Shown: positions 32,203 through 40,846, numbered from the stretch's first letter. The stretch is DNA of 64,000 nucleotides from Nocardioides lacusdianchii (GCF_020102855.1 NZ_JADHZD010000005.1:62001-126000); one strand, 5' to 3'. A program made the numbers and translations. The notes: generated by a model from the letters alone, not told the origin.

Positions 32203-32958
32203 TCAGCGGGGGAGCTCGCCGGACCAGTCGTAGCGGAAGGGCTTCATGACCAGCCGGACGCCCTTGAGCGCGAGGCGGTAGGTCCGTCGGGCGTCGCTGC
32301 GCTCCGCCGCGGAGCCGGCGCGCGCCAGTGACGAGGCGAGCCGGCGCTTCGCGGCTGCCCGGGTCGCCGGCGTGACGGTGAAGCTCTTCTTCATCGACGT
32401 GCGGCCGTTGACCGAGGCGAGGAAGCCCGTGCGGGTGTGGGTGAAGGTGTAGGGCTGGTTGCGCCACGACTCGGGCAGCGAGGCGGAGTCCGGCATGGTG
32501 CCGGTCTCGACGTCGGTGAAGACCTCCGCGCCAAGGACCACGTCGCGGATGCCGCGGATGGGCTCGGAGCCGCCGACGCCGGTCACGGAGCCCGAGCCCT
32601 CCATCTCGCCCTGGCTCACGCCGCCGACGACCAGCTCGCCCAGCAGCGAGATCGACGAGCCGTGGCCCTTCACCTCCCGGCCGAAGGGGACGGAGCCGTC
32701 CAGGCTGATCAGGTCGCAGCGCGTCCCGCTCGCGAAGACGAGCCGCTCCGCGGTGAGGGTGAGCGAGGGGATCTGCTTCACGCGCCTGCTCTGCACCTGC
32801 GCCACGGTGTAGGCACCGAGGGCGAGGCCGCCGCGGTTGTCCTCCGCGCAGGCAGCGGCGCGCCAGTCGTCGGACGAGGCGGCGTACGCCGTCGGGCCGG
32901 CCGGGACGACCACGGCGAGGGTGGCGAGGGCGGCGACGGAGGCGAGTGCGGGGCGCAT
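32203..32958 (-). CDS. Secreted protein of unknown function
   Basis: A 251-residue protein with a clear signal peptide (1-27, ending PTAYAA). Cys residues occur only in AACAEDN and TRCDLIS, so one disulfide is possible. The middle has repeated beta strands (GSSISLLGELVVGGVSQGE) and the end is very basic (AAKRRLASSLARAG, RRTYRLALKGVRLVMK). TACTCT lies 7 nt before ATG 32958, pointing to a leaderless mRNA. No family recognised. Confidence 0.6.
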   Translation of the reverse strand: MRPALASVAALATLAVVVPAGPTAYAASSDDWRAAACAEDNRGGLALGAYTVAQVQSRRVKQIPSLTLTAERLVFASGTRCDLISLDGSVPFGREVKGHGSSISLLGELVVGGVSQGEMEGSGSVTGVGGSEPIRGIRDVVLGAEVFTDVETGTMPDSASLPESWRNQPYTFTHTRTGFLASVNGRTSMKKSFTVTPATRAAAKRRLASSLARAGSAAERSDARRTYRLALKGVRLVMKPFRYDWSGELPR

Positions 32959-32965
32959 GGTTCGG

Positions 32966-32971
32966 AGAGTA
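32966..32971 (-). promoter_or_regulatory. -10 box TACTCT for the secreted-protein gene
   Basis: TACTCT on the minus strand, 7 nt before ATG 32958. Confidence 0.4.
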
Positions 32972-33038
32972 GGTGGGCGTGGTGGCCCGTGCAGCCGAAC
33001 CGGCGGAATACTGGTGCCGCGACCCCTGTTGGAGATCA

Positions 33039-33051
33039 TAGAAACTTCAAC
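33039..33051 (+). promoter_or_regulatory. Candidate operator TAGAAACTTCAAC (shared with yceI)
   Basis: The 13-mer lies 17 bases before ATG 33068. The yceI-like promoter has the sister sequence TAGAACTTTCAAC (56622-56634), 11 of 13 identical. A common redox- or quinone-responsive MarR-type repressor is a guess. Confidence 0.4.
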
Positions 33052-33067
33052 TAACACGGAGGACACC

Positions 33068-34234
33068 ATGCAGTTCGGCATCTTCAGCGTCGGCGACATC
33101 ACCACCGACCCGACCACCGGGCGTACGCCGTCCGAGGCCGAGCGCATCTCCCTGATGACGAAGATCGCGCTCAAGGCCGAGGAGGTCGGGCTCGACGTCT
33201 TCGCGACCGGCGAGCACCACAACCCGCCGTTCGTCGTCTCGTCCCCGACGACGCACCTCGGCTACATCGCCGCGAAGACCGAGAAGCTGCTGCTCTCGAC
33301 GAGCACCACGCTGATCACCACCAACGACCCGGTGAAGATCGCCGAGGACTACGCCTTCCTCCAGCACCTCTCCGGCGGGCGCGTGGACCTGATGATGGGC
33401 CGCGGCAACACCGGCCCGGTCTACCCCTGGTTCGGCAAGGACATCCGCGACGGCATCAAGCTCGCCATCGAGAACTACCACCTGCTGCGCACGCTGTGGC
33501 GCGAGCCGGTCGTCAACTGGCAGGGCCAGTTCCGCACGCCGCTGCAGGGCTACACCTCGACGCCGGCGCCGCTCGACGGCACGCCGCCCTTCGTGTGGCA
33601 CGGCTCGATCCGCAGCACCGAGATCGCCGAGCAGGCGGCCTACTACGGCGACGGGTTCTTCCACAACCACATCTTCTGGAACAAGGAGCACACCGAGCAG
33701 ATGGTGCAGCTCTACCGCCGCCGCTTCGAGTTCTACGGCCACGGTGCCGCCGACCAGGCCTACGTCGGCCTCGGCGGCCAGGTCTTCATGGCCGGCAGCG
33801 AGGCGGAGGCCAAGCGGGTCTTCCGCCCCTACTTCGACAACGCCCCGGTCTACGGCCACGGCCCGTCGCTGGAGGACTTCACGAAGATGACGCCGCTGAC
33901 CGTCGGCACGACCGAGCAGGTCATCGAGCGCACCCTCGGCTTCGCCGACTACGTCGGTGACTACCAGCGCCAGATGTTCCTCATCGACCACGCCGGCCTG
34001 CCGGAGTCGCTGGTGCTGGAGCAGGTGGAGATGCTCGGCACCGAGGTCGTGCCCGTGCTGCGCGCGGAGTTCGAGCGGCGTCGCCCCGCCCACGTGCCGA
34101 GCGACCCGCCCACCCACGCCTCGCTCGTCGCGGCCGGCGCGGACGCACCGCACCACCTCGTCGAGCCCGCCCGCGAGCACGTCGAGAAGCTCAAGGCCGA
34201 GCAGGCCGCCCAGCCCGCCGGGGTCGGCGCATGA
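33068..34234 (+). CDS. Luciferase-like FMN-dependent monooxygenase (CE1758 family)
   Basis: A 388-residue TIM-barrel flavin monooxygenase from ATG 33068 with GGAGG upstream. Family traits are QFGIFSVGDI, EVGLDVFATGEHHNPPF, TTLITTNDPVKIAEDYAFL, GRVDLMMGRGNTGPVYPWFG and FHNHIFWNKEHTEQ. Such enzymes use reduced FMN and oxygen on unknown organic substrates. The next gene encodes the CE1759-family FMN reductase that supplies the cofactor, the typical pair for this family. Confidence 0.9.
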   Translation: MQFGIFSVGDITTDPTTGRTPSEAERISLMTKIALKAEEVGLDVFATGEHHNPPFVVSSPTTHLGYIAAKTEKLLLSTSTTLITTNDPVKIAEDYAFLQHLSGGRVDLMMGRGNTGPVYPWFGKDIRDGIKLAIENYHLLRTLWREPVVNWQGQFRTPLQGYTSTPAPLDGTPPFVWHGSIRSTEIAEQAAYYGDGFFHNHIFWNKEHTEQMVQLYRRRFEFYGHGAADQAYVGLGGQVFMAGSEAEAKRVFRPYFDNAPVYGHGPSLEDFTKMTPLTVGTTEQVIERTLGFADYVGDYQRQMFLIDHAGLPESLVLEQVEMLGTEVVPVLRAEFERRRPAHVPSDPPTHASLVAAGADAPHHLVEPAREHVEKLKAEQAAQPAGVGA

Positions 34235-34301
34235 GCGAGCGAATCATTCAACACAGTGCCCCTCGTGCCTCCTGCGCGCACGGAGCGAAGCGAGTACGCG
34301 C

Positions 34302-34970
34302 ATGAGTCCTCGGATCGTCGTGGTGACGGCGGGACTCACCGTCCCGTCGTCCACCCGGCTCCTCGCCGACCAGCTCGCCGAGGCGACCTCGGTGCAGGTC
34401 AGCGCGCGGGGCGAGTCGGTGGAGACGTCCTTCATCGAGCTGCGCGAGGTCGCCGGTGAGCTGGCCACCTTCATGGTCACCGGCGGCATCCCGACGCCGC
34501 GGCTCACCGAGCTGCGCGAGCAGGTCGCGGCCGCCGACGGCCTGATCGCCGTCACGCCGGTCTTCAACGCCAGCTTCAGCGGGTTGTTCAAGATGTTCTT
34601 CGACGCCGTCGACCCCGACTCGCTGACCGGCACCCCCGTGCTGATCGCCGCGACCGCCGGCACGTCGCGGCACTCGCTGGTCCTCGACCACGCGATGCGC
34701 CCGCTCTTCGCCTACCTCCGCGCGGTCGTCGTACCCACCGGCGTCTTCGCGGCCACCGAGGACTTCGGCAGCCACGGGCTCGCCGAGCGGATCACCCGCG
34801 CCGCGGCCCAGCTCGCCGCCGCGGTGCTGAGCCAGTGGGAGTACGCCGTCGGCGGCTTCGCGCCCGACCTCGCGGCCCGCCCCCGGCGTACGTCCGGGAC
34901 GCAGGTCGAGGCCGACGTCACCCCCTTCGGCGACCTGCTGCGCGGGCACTCGGGCTCGGGCCAGGGATGA
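34302..34970 (+). CDS. FMN reductase partner (CE1759 family)
   Basis: A 222-residue flavodoxin-like NAD(P)H:FMN reductase. The phosphate loop is AGLTVPSSTRLLADQL (10-25), and TPVFNASFSGLFKMFFD carries the second flavin site. It would deliver reduced FMN to the monooxygenase encoded upstream. A 67-bp gap separates the genes, but the order and family match the known LLM duo. The stop overlaps the next start as ATGA. Confidence 0.9.
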   Translation: MSPRIVVVTAGLTVPSSTRLLADQLAEATSVQVSARGESVETSFIELREVAGELATFMVTGGIPTPRLTELREQVAAADGLIAVTPVFNASFSGLFKMFFDAVDPDSLTGTPVLIAATAGTSRHSLVLDHAMRPLFAYLRAVVVPTGVFAATEDFGSHGLAERITRAAAQLAAAVLSQWEYAVGGFAPDLAARPRRTSGTQVEADVTPFGDLLRGHSGSGQG

Positions 34971-35770
34971 GCGTCCCGACGCCGTTCTGGCGCTCGGTCG
35001 AGGCGCTCAACAACTTCGTCTACCTCGTCCCCGAGGCGGCGAGGCACTACGCGCCGATCGGGCTGAAGGGCTCGTGGATGGGCTACTTCGCGTCGCGGTC
35101 GGCGCCGATGGGGGCGGCCTCACCGCAGCTCGTCGTCGCGACCTTCCACGGATTCGCGCCGCACCTCGTCCACCGGGCGCTGCCCGACGCGTGGGGCTTC
35201 GCGTCACCGGCGGAGGTGCACCGCGCGCGCCTGGAGCTCGCCACCGGCGTCCTCGGCCGGGCCGTGACCGGCGACCAGGTCGCCCCGCTCGCCGACTCGC
35301 TGGCGTCGATCGTCGAGGGGCTGGACCTGGCCGGGAAGCCGCTCGCCGCGGCGCACGCCTCGCTCGAGGCGCCGGCGGACGACCTCGGACGGTTCTGGCT
35401 GGCCGACGCGGTGGTGCGGGAGTTCCGCGGCGACTGCCACGTGGCGGTGCTCGTCACGCAGGGCTTGGGCGGCGTGGACGCCAACGTCCTCAACGTGGCG
35501 GCCGGCCGCACCTTCCCCCAGCAGCAGGCGCTCCGCGGCTGGAGCGACGACGAGTGGGCCGCAGGCCACGACCGGCTGCGCGAGCGTGGCTGGCTCGACG
35601 CCGACGGAGCGATCACGCCGCAGGGCACCGACGCGCGCGACGAGCTCGAGGCCGCCACCGACCGCGCGTGCCTCGGAGCGATGACCACCGACGCAGTGGC
35701 GACGGCCGTCGAGATCACCGACGACCTGCGCGCTGTGGCTCGCGCGTTGCGGGCGTCGCTGAGGAGCTGA
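34967..35770 (+). CDS. SCO6745-family helix-turn-helix-like protein
   Basis: A 267-residue protein of the SCO6745 type. The N-terminal half is VEALNNFVYLVPEAARHYAP and LKGSWMGYFASRSAPMG; the second half has WSDDEWAAGHDRLRERGWLD, a winged-helix-like unit, and DELEAATDRACLG. No catalytic motif is apparent. It overlaps the FMN reductase stop by 4 bp and completes a three-gene operon. Possibly a regulator or substrate-binding partner of the monooxygenase. Confidence 0.75.
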   Translation: MSVPTPFWRSVEALNNFVYLVPEAARHYAPIGLKGSWMGYFASRSAPMGAASPQLVVATFHGFAPHLVHRALPDAWGFASPAEVHRARLELATGVLGRAVTGDQVAPLADSLASIVEGLDLAGKPLAAAHASLEAPADDLGRFWLADAVVREFRGDCHVAVLVTQGLGGVDANVLNVAAGRTFPQQQALRGWSDDEWAAGHDRLRERGWLDADGAITPQGTDARDELEAATDRACLGAMTTDAVATAVEITDDLRAVARALRASLRS

Positions 35771-35855
35771 CCACCCCCACGTAGGTGGCCGCTCCTGCGG
35801 GGTCGTGGTTGCGTCGGAGCTCCCGGCACACCGGCCGGGACCGGAGGAGGCAGCC

Positions 35856-36272
35856 ATGAGCGACACCATCTGGAGCTACCGCGACAGCGAGTGGGCCGAG
35901 GACCGTGACCTGGTCGGGTACGACGTCGAGGGCGAGGACGGCTCGCTCGGCAAGGTCGACCGCGCGACCGCTGACACCGACGGCGCGTGGCTCGTCGTCG
36001 ACACCGGGTTCTGGATCCTGGGCAAGAAGCGGGTGATCCCGGCCGGCACCGTCGTCGGGATGGACCACGAGGGCCGCCGCGTCATCGTCAACGTGAGCAA
36101 GGACCAGGTCAAGGACGCGCCGGACTACGACGACGGTGCGTGGGACGACACGGTCAGGGTCCGTCACGCCGAGCACTACACGCAGCGCACCGGGCACGAG
36201 AACCGCGAGGACCTGCCCGGTGGCTCATGGTCGACCGGCGAGGGTGCCGGCGGCAACGTGGGGGAGCGCTGA
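35856..36272 (+). CDS. PRC-barrel domain protein
   Basis: A 138-residue protein with GGAGGAGG before ATG 35856. A PRC-barrel unit covers about residues 18-85: LVGYDVEGEDGSLGKVDRAT, then WLVVDTGFWILGKKRVIPAG and VIVNVSKDQVKDAPD. The tail is polar and Gly-rich. PRC-barrel proteins bind RNA or other proteins, and in actinobacteria many are stress related. Cytoplasmic. Confidence 0.85.
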   Translation: MSDTIWSYRDSEWAEDRDLVGYDVEGEDGSLGKVDRATADTDGAWLVVDTGFWILGKKRVIPAGTVVGMDHEGRRVIVNVSKDQVKDAPDYDDGAWDDTVRVRHAEHYTQRTGHENREDLPGGSWSTGEGAGGNVGER

Positions 36273-36360
36273 CGCCGGCCGCCGCGGCGTGCCCTGCTGC
36301 GGCACATGTGGATCGGGACCGGGGGTACGGAGTCGGTCACCGACGAACGAGAGGACCGAC

Positions 36361-36588
36361 ATGACCCAGGACGGATCCGGGCTCGGCAGGCTCGACGACG
36401 ACCAGGAGGCGGCGGAGACGTCGTCCGACGGTGACGGGGCCGCGGCCCGCGGCGACTACGACGCAGCCGAGGGATCCCCGGGCAGTAGCCACCCGACCGG
36501 CGAGGACTTCCCGGACGAGGCGGTGCGCTACGACGAACCGGAGGGGCGACCGCGCTCGCAGTCCGGCTCGGGCGTCGCCCCGGACTGA
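36361..36588 (+). CDS. Small acidic disordered protein (75 aa)
   Basis: A 75-residue protein rich in Asp, Glu, Gly and Ser (LDDDQEAAETSSDGDGAAA), without hydrophobic stretches. GAGAGGA lies upstream of ATG 36361. It converges on the 49-aa gene and both end in a shared hairpin. Unknown function. Confidence 0.55.
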   Translation: MTQDGSGLGRLDDDQEAAETSSDGDGAAARGDYDAAEGSPGSSHPTGEDFPDEAVRYDEPEGRPRSQSGSGVAPD

Positions 36589-36596
36589 CGTCGTCC

Positions 36597-36628
36597 GGCT
36601 GACCCGGTCGGAAGGGACCGGGTCAGCC
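36597..36628. terminator. Bidirectional 13-bp hairpin terminator
   Basis: Arms 36597-36609 and 36616-36628 pair perfectly around a 6-base loop between two convergent genes. The stop of the minus-strand gene (36623-36625) lies within the right arm. Confidence 0.7.
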
Positions 36629-36772
36629 CGCGTTGTCCTCGGGATCCTCCTCGGGCTCGAAGGTGCTCCCGTCCTCGCTGTCCATGCCGATCTCGACGCC
36701 GACAGGCTCGTCGTCCCGGGTCGGTTCGTCGTCGGCGCGTTCGGCTCCGGTGTCGTGGGGGTCGTTGCCCAT
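36623..36772 (-). CDS. Very small acidic protein (49 aa)
   Basis: ATG 36772 is preceded by GAGGAGG at a good distance, the strongest ribosome site in this area. The 49 codons read MGNDPHDTGAERADDEPTRD and end EEDPEDNAG, with 20 or so acidic residues and no hydrophobic stretch. Codon use is typical for the genome. Its stop falls inside a bidirectional terminator. Probably real although short; function unknown. Confidence 0.55.
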   Translation of the reverse strand: MGNDPHDTGAERADDEPTRDDEPVGVEIGMDSEDGSTFEPEEDPEDNAG

Positions 36773-36893
36773 GGGTGCCTCCTCGGTTCGTCATCGCCGT
36801 ACCCCATCCGGGCGGGGTGATGCGCGAAGGTAGGGCGTCCCGCAGGCCTTCCGCGGCCCCGCGGTGAGTCCCTAGGTTGAGAGGACCACAGCC

Positions 36894-37343
36894 ATGCCGA
36901 ACGGGAGCCAGCCCATGTCGCTCAACCTCAACCCCTACCTCAACTTCTCCGACGCCCGGGCGCGTGAGGCGATGGAGCTCTACCACTCGGTGATGGGCGG
37001 CGAGCTCAGCATCATGACCTTCGGGGACATGGGCACCGAGGGCCCGCTCGCCGACCAGGTGATGCACGCCCAGCTCGAGGTGCCCGGCGGCCTGGTGCTG
37101 ATGGGGGCCGACGCACCGCCGGAGATGGTGCAGGTCACGTTCGGCGACAGCATGTCGGTGAGCCTCTCCGGCGGCCCGGAGGACGGCGACCAGCTGCGCT
37201 CGTGGTTCGCCGCGCTGTCCGAGGGCGGCGAGGTGCGCCAGCCGCTCGAGGCCGCGCCCTGGGGTGACGAGTTCGGGATGCTGGTCGACCGGTTCGGGAT
37301 CTCCTGGATGGTCAACGTCGCAGGTGCCGCCTCGACCTCCTGA
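36894..37343 (+). CDS. PhnB/VOC-like glyoxalase-fold protein
   Basis: A 149-residue protein of the PhnB (3-demethylubiquinone-type) VOC group: LNLNPYLNFSDARAREAMEL, YHSVMGGELSIMTFGDMG, ADQVMHAQLEVPGGLVLMGA, and the end PWGDEFGMLVDRFGISWMVN. Metal-type residues are partly preserved. GAGAGGA lies before ATG 36894; ATG 36915 is an alternative. Often annotated as bleomycin-resistance-like, but the substrate is unknown. Confidence 0.85.
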   Translation: MPNGSQPMSLNLNPYLNFSDARAREAMELYHSVMGGELSIMTFGDMGTEGPLADQVMHAQLEVPGGLVLMGADAPPEMVQVTFGDSMSVSLSGGPEDGDQLRSWFAALSEGGEVRQPLEAAPWGDEFGMLVDRFGISWMVNVAGAASTS

Positions 37344-37371
37344 GGCTCGCGGCCGCGCTGGCTGCCCGACC

Positions 37372-37377
37372 TAGGCT
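37372..37377 (+). promoter_or_regulatory. -10 box TAGGCT for leaderless msrB
   Basis: TAGGCT, then 6 nt, then GTG 37384. Confidence 0.45.
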
Positions 37378-37383
37378 CGTCCT

Positions 37384-37827
37384 GTGTTCAAGCGCCGCTC
37401 CCGACCCCAGCCCCCTGTCGTACGCACGGACGCAGAGTGGCGCGAACGGCTCGCGCCCGAGGCCTACCGCGTGCTGCGCCGGTCGGGGACCGAGGCGCCC
37501 GGGAGCAGTCCCTACGCGCACCCGTCGGCCGGGACGAACGGCGCCTACCGCTGCGCCGGGTGTGAGGCCGAGCTGTTCCGGGCGGAGGACCAGTTCGAGT
37601 CGGGGACCGGCTGGCCGAGCTTCTCGGACCCGGCGGACCGTGACGCGGTGGCGGTCCACACGGACTACAAGCTGCTGGTCCCGCGACGGGAGGCGAGCTG
37701 CGCCAGGTGTGGAGGCCACCTGGGCCACGTCTTCGGCGACGGTCCCCGGCCGACGGGTCAGCGGTGGTGCATCAACGGCGCGGCGCTCACCCTCGACCCT
37801 GCCGAGCAGGTCCACGACGATCGCTGA
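37384..37827 (+). CDS. msrB: Peptide-methionine (R)-S-oxide reductase MsrB
   Basis: A 147-residue MsrB. Zinc ligands are Cys57/Cys60 (RCAGC) and Cys106/Cys109 (CARCGG); GTGWPSFSDP and HLGHVFGDGP are the substrate site; catalytic Cys129 is in RWCINGAAL. The recycling Cys of some MsrBs (near 75) is absent here. The enzyme repairs oxidised methionine in proteins. GTG 37384 lies 6 nt after TAGGCT. Confidence 0.94.
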   Translation: MFKRRSRPQPPVVRTDAEWRERLAPEAYRVLRRSGTEAPGSSPYAHPSAGTNGAYRCAGCEAELFRAEDQFESGTGWPSFSDPADRDAVAVHTDYKLLVPRREASCARCGGHLGHVFGDGPRPTGQRWCINGAALTLDPAEQVHDDR

Positions 37828-37857
37828 CGGGTGCACCCACCCAGTGCTCGGCGAGCC

Positions 37858-38457
37858 TCAGTCGCTCGGGTGCAGCTCGGCGTCCGGCGGCGTGATCCGC
37901 CACGACGTGAAGTGGACGGTCAGGCCGGCGCGGGTCGGCGCGCAGCAGAACGGCCCCGCCATGACCGGCGTGACCGCATCGAGTGGTGCAACACGGACGA
38001 GCTGCCAGGGTTCGTCGTCCACCCGCGCGCGCACCGTGAGGGCGTTGCCCGACCAGCTGCCACGGACGGTCACCCATCGGCCCGCCCAGCTCGGCACGGG
38101 GGACAGGGACCAGTCCGACGTCCCCCTGGTCACCACGGCGCCGAGGCTCTCCTGCCCGTCGCTCAGCTCGACGCCGGCCTTGATCCACGTCTCGTCGTCG
38201 ACCTGGACGAAGATGCCGGCCTGGTCGAACTGCTCGGCGAGGTCGAGCCGGAACCGGACCTCGATCGCAGACTCGGGCGCGAACGCGGTCAGGAGTGCGT
38301 GCTCGGTGGAGTGGATGAAGTCGTAGGACGTGATGCGCCAGGCGTCGCTCCCGTGGCGGGCAGTGACGTGGAGGCCATCACCGTCGGTCGCGACGTCGGC
38401 GGGTTCGTTCGTCCACTGTCCTTCGCTCCACGGAACAGTGCGGGTCACGGTCGGCAC
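37858..38457 (-). CDS. DUF1349 (YesU-like) concanavalin-fold protein
   Basis: A 199-residue protein of the DUF1349 class: WTNEPADVATDGDGLHVTAR, SYDFIHSTEHALLTAFAPES, AGIFVQVDDETWIKAGVELS, LGAVVTRGTSDWS and the late AGPFCCAPTRAGLTVHFTSW. The fold is a beta-sandwich thought to bind carbohydrate; no catalytic residue is proven. No signal peptide. GTG 38457 lies 3 bp after the stop of the upstream gene, so they are coupled. Confidence 0.85.
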   Translation of the reverse strand: MPTVTRTVPWSEGQWTNEPADVATDGDGLHVTARHGSDAWRITSYDFIHSTEHALLTAFAPESAIEVRFRLDLAEQFDQAGIFVQVDDETWIKAGVELSDGQESLGAVVTRGTSDWSLSPVPSWAGRWVTVRGSWSGNALTVRARVDDEPWQLVRVAPLDAVTPVMAGPFCCAPTRAGLTVHFTSWRITPPDAELHPSD

Positions 38458-38460
38458 CGC

Positions 38461-39231
38461 TCAGAAGCCTCCGAAGTCGAAGCCGCCGCCGTCGCCACCG
38501 CCGTCGTACCCACCGCCGTCACCGCCGTCGGAACCGCCGCCGTCGTCACCACCGCCACCGTCGTAGCCGCCACCGAGGTCGCCGAACATCATCCCGCCCA
38601 TGAACATCCACGTCATGGGACCGAAGGCACCGAAGTAGCCGGCGGCGTACGGCTCGTAGGCGCGACCACCCTGGTAGTAGGGGACTCGCTGCGCGCCGAC
38701 CATCACCTTGCGGACGTCGGGCTCGGCACCGGCGTTGACGCGCTCGACGTCGAGGGCGCACGCGGGCACGTCGCGCTCGACGCCGTCCGGCGGGACGAAG
38801 AGGACGTCGGCCACCGACGGACCGTGCCGCGGGTCGAAGAAGCAGGGCGGCCGCCGGGTGGGGAGAGGGCGTCCCTCGACACGGGCGCGGACGCACGCGA
38901 TGGCGTACCGGCCGTCCTCGACGATCGAGGTGACGTGCCGGATGTCCTCGGGCGCGGTGATCGAGTCACCTGCGGTCTTCGCCGACTCGTAGGTGTCGAG
39001 GGCCCGTTGGTAGTCGGCGTTGGCGCCGGCGTCCAGCTCGTGCCCGCTCAGCTCGTAGTCGAGCTCCTGAAGGTCGACGCCGAAGGCGGTGATGTCCTCG
39101 AAGGCGAGCTTCTTGACGGGGGCGAGCTCGTCCTCGCGCCGCTGGAGCTCCCGCGCCGTGTTGCGGCGCATCGCGGCGAACGCGACGGCGCCCACCACAC
39201 CGAGGACGACCAGCAACACGATCAGCTCCAT
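38461..39231 (-). CDS. Membrane-anchored protein with Gly/Asp-rich tail
   Basis: A 256-residue protein. A membrane helix opens it (LIVLLVVLGVVGAVAFAAM, 3-21), then a helical and mixed domain with VTSIVEDGRYAIACVRARVE and PPCFFDPRHGPSVADVLFVP, where Cys and His could bind metal. The last 50 residues are glycine and aspartate repeats (GGGYDGGGGDDGGG). Similar Gly-rich ends occur in secreted TPM-like proteins. TAGGCT precedes ATG 39231 by 6 nt. Function unknown. Confidence 0.65.
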   Translation of the reverse strand: MELIVLLVVLGVVGAVAFAAMRRNTARELQRREDELAPVKKLAFEDITAFGVDLQELDYELSGHELDAGANADYQRALDTYESAKTAGDSITAPEDIRHVTSIVEDGRYAIACVRARVEGRPLPTRRPPCFFDPRHGPSVADVLFVPPDGVERDVPACALDVERVNAGAEPDVRKVMVGAQRVPYYQGGRAYEPYAAGYFGAFGPMTWMFMGGMMFGDLGGGYDGGGGDDGGGSDGGDGGGYDGGGDGGGFDFGGF

Positions 39232-39237
39232 GACGAG

Positions 39238-39243
39238 AGCCTA
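39238..39243 (-). promoter_or_regulatory. -10 box TAGGCT for leaderless start at 39231
   Basis: TAGGCT on the minus strand with 6 nt before ATG 39231. Confidence 0.45.
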
Positions 39244-39337
39244 GTTCGCCGGTCGAAGCAGGGTGCGGTCCACGTCACCAGGCCGGGCCGGCGCCGCCGA
39301 GCCGCGCGGGCCCGCTCATGGCCGCGAGTGTGTCACC

Positions 39338-40834
39338 TCACCAGGGTGAGGGCTGGTAGTCCTTCACGAAGCAGCCGAACAGGTCCTCGCCGGCCTCGCC
39401 GAGGACGATCGGGTCGTAGACGCGCGCCGCCCCGTCGACCAGGTCCAGCGGCGCGTGCCAGCCCTCGGCGGCGATGCGGAGCTTCTCGTGGTGCGGGCGC
39501 TCGTCGGTGATCCACCCCGTGTCGACGGCCGTCATCAGGATCCGGTCGGTCTCGAACATCTCGCCCGAGCTCGTCCGCGTCATCATGTTGAGCGCGGCCT
39601 TGGCCATGTTGGTGTGCGGGTGGCCGGGGCCCTTGTAGCGGCGGGAGAACTGCCCCTCCATCGCCGAGACGTTGACGACGTACGCCCGTCCCGAGGCCGC
39701 GGTCGTCGCTGCGGCCGCCATCGCCGGGCGCAGCCGCGAGACCAGCAGGAACGGCGCGATCGAGTTGCACAGCTGCACCTCGAGGAGCTCCAGCGGGTCG
39801 ACCTCGCCGACCGTCTGGGTCCACGAGTTGTTGTCCTGCACGTCCGGCAGCAGCCCGCCGGCGTCGACTGCGGTCCCGGCCAGGTGCGCGTCGAGCGAGG
39901 CGTGCCCGGCCTTGAGCGCCAGCGCAGTGAGGGTCGCGGCGTTGTGCGCGGCCCGCGCGTGCTCGACCGACTCGCCCTCGTGGTGCGCGATGGCGGTGTC
40001 GGTCAGCGCGCCCGCGATCGCGGCGGGGTGCGCCTCGGAGATGTGGTCGAAGGTCACCAGCTCGGGGACCGAGTCCTCCGGCAACGGGAGCGACTCGGCC
40101 TCGACCAGCGGGGCGTAGGCGCCCGGCGTGCGGCGTACGGTCTGGCAGGCGTTGTTGATGAGGATGTCGAGCGGCCCCGCGGCCGCGACGTCGTCGGCGA
40201 GCGAGATGACCTGGGTGGGGTCACGCAGGTCGATGCCGACCACCTTGAGCCGGTGGATCCACTCGTCGGAGTCCGGCAGCGCGGAGAAGCGCCGCACCGC
40301 ATCCTTCGGGAAGCGGGTCGTGATGGTGGTGTGGGCGCCGTCGCGCAGCAGGCGCAGCGCGATGTACATCCCGATCTTCGCGCGGCCGCCCGTCAGGAGA
40401 GCGCGCTTGCCGGTGAGGTCGGTGCGCTGGTCGCGCTTCGCGTGGCTCATCGCCGCGCAGGTAGGGCAGAGCCAGTGGTAGAACGCGTCGACGAGGGTGA
40501 AGTCCTGCTTGCAGATGTAGCAGCCGCGCGGGTTGATCAGCTCGCCGGCGAACGCGCCGGCGCTCGTCGAGACGAGCGGGATGCCGGCGGTCTCGTCGTC
40601 GATGCGCATCGCCGACCCGGTCGCGGTCTTCTCGATGATCTCGCGGTCGTGGGCCAGCTCCGCGGCGCGCTTGGCGAGCTTGCGCTCGGACTTGATCGAC
40701 TTGTACATGTGCGACGCAGCGCGCTTGACCGTGACGTGGTCGGGGTGGTCGCCGGGGAGGTGGTGGAGCGTCTGCAGCACCCGGAGGGTCGTCGCGAGGT
40801 CGTCGGGGTCGATGCCGGGGTGCTGCTGGTCCAC
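39338..40834 (-). CDS. Zinc-ribbon SDR-type oxidoreductase lacking the Tyr-xxx-Lys motif
   Basis: A 498-residue protein. A helical N-terminus with a zinc-ribbon-like CYICKQDF and LCPTCAAM (about 104-125) precedes a Rossmann domain opened by LTGKRALLTGGRAKIGMYIA. LDILINNACQTVRR and NVSAMEGQF follow as in short-chain dehydrogenases, but at the expected YxxxK position stands TNMAK (in GHPHTNMAKAAL), so the usual catalytic Tyr is missing. Such large SDR-like proteins occur in plants, fungi and bacteria with unknown role. TACGCT lies 6 nt before GTG 40834. Confidence 0.82.
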   Translation of the reverse strand: MDQQHPGIDPDDLATTLRVLQTLHHLPGDHPDHVTVKRAASHMYKSIKSERKLAKRAAELAHDREIIEKTATGSAMRIDDETAGIPLVSTSAGAFAGELINPRGCYICKQDFTLVDAFYHWLCPTCAAMSHAKRDQRTDLTGKRALLTGGRAKIGMYIALRLLRDGAHTTITTRFPKDAVRRFSALPDSDEWIHRLKVVGIDLRDPTQVISLADDVAAAGPLDILINNACQTVRRTPGAYAPLVEAESLPLPEDSVPELVTFDHISEAHPAAIAGALTDTAIAHHEGESVEHARAAHNAATLTALALKAGHASLDAHLAGTAVDAGGLLPDVQDNNSWTQTVGEVDPLELLEVQLCNSIAPFLLVSRLRPAMAAAATTAASGRAYVVNVSAMEGQFSRRYKGPGHPHTNMAKAALNMMTRTSSGEMFETDRILMTAVDTGWITDERPHHEKLRIAAEGWHAPLDLVDGAARVYDPIVLGEAGEDLFGCFVKDYQPSPW

Positions 40835-40840
40835 CGGGGA

Positions 40841-40846
40841 AGCGTA
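40841..40846 (-). promoter_or_regulatory. -10 box TACGCT for leaderless start at 40834
   Basis: TACGCT on the minus strand with 6 nt before GTG 40834. Confidence 0.45.
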
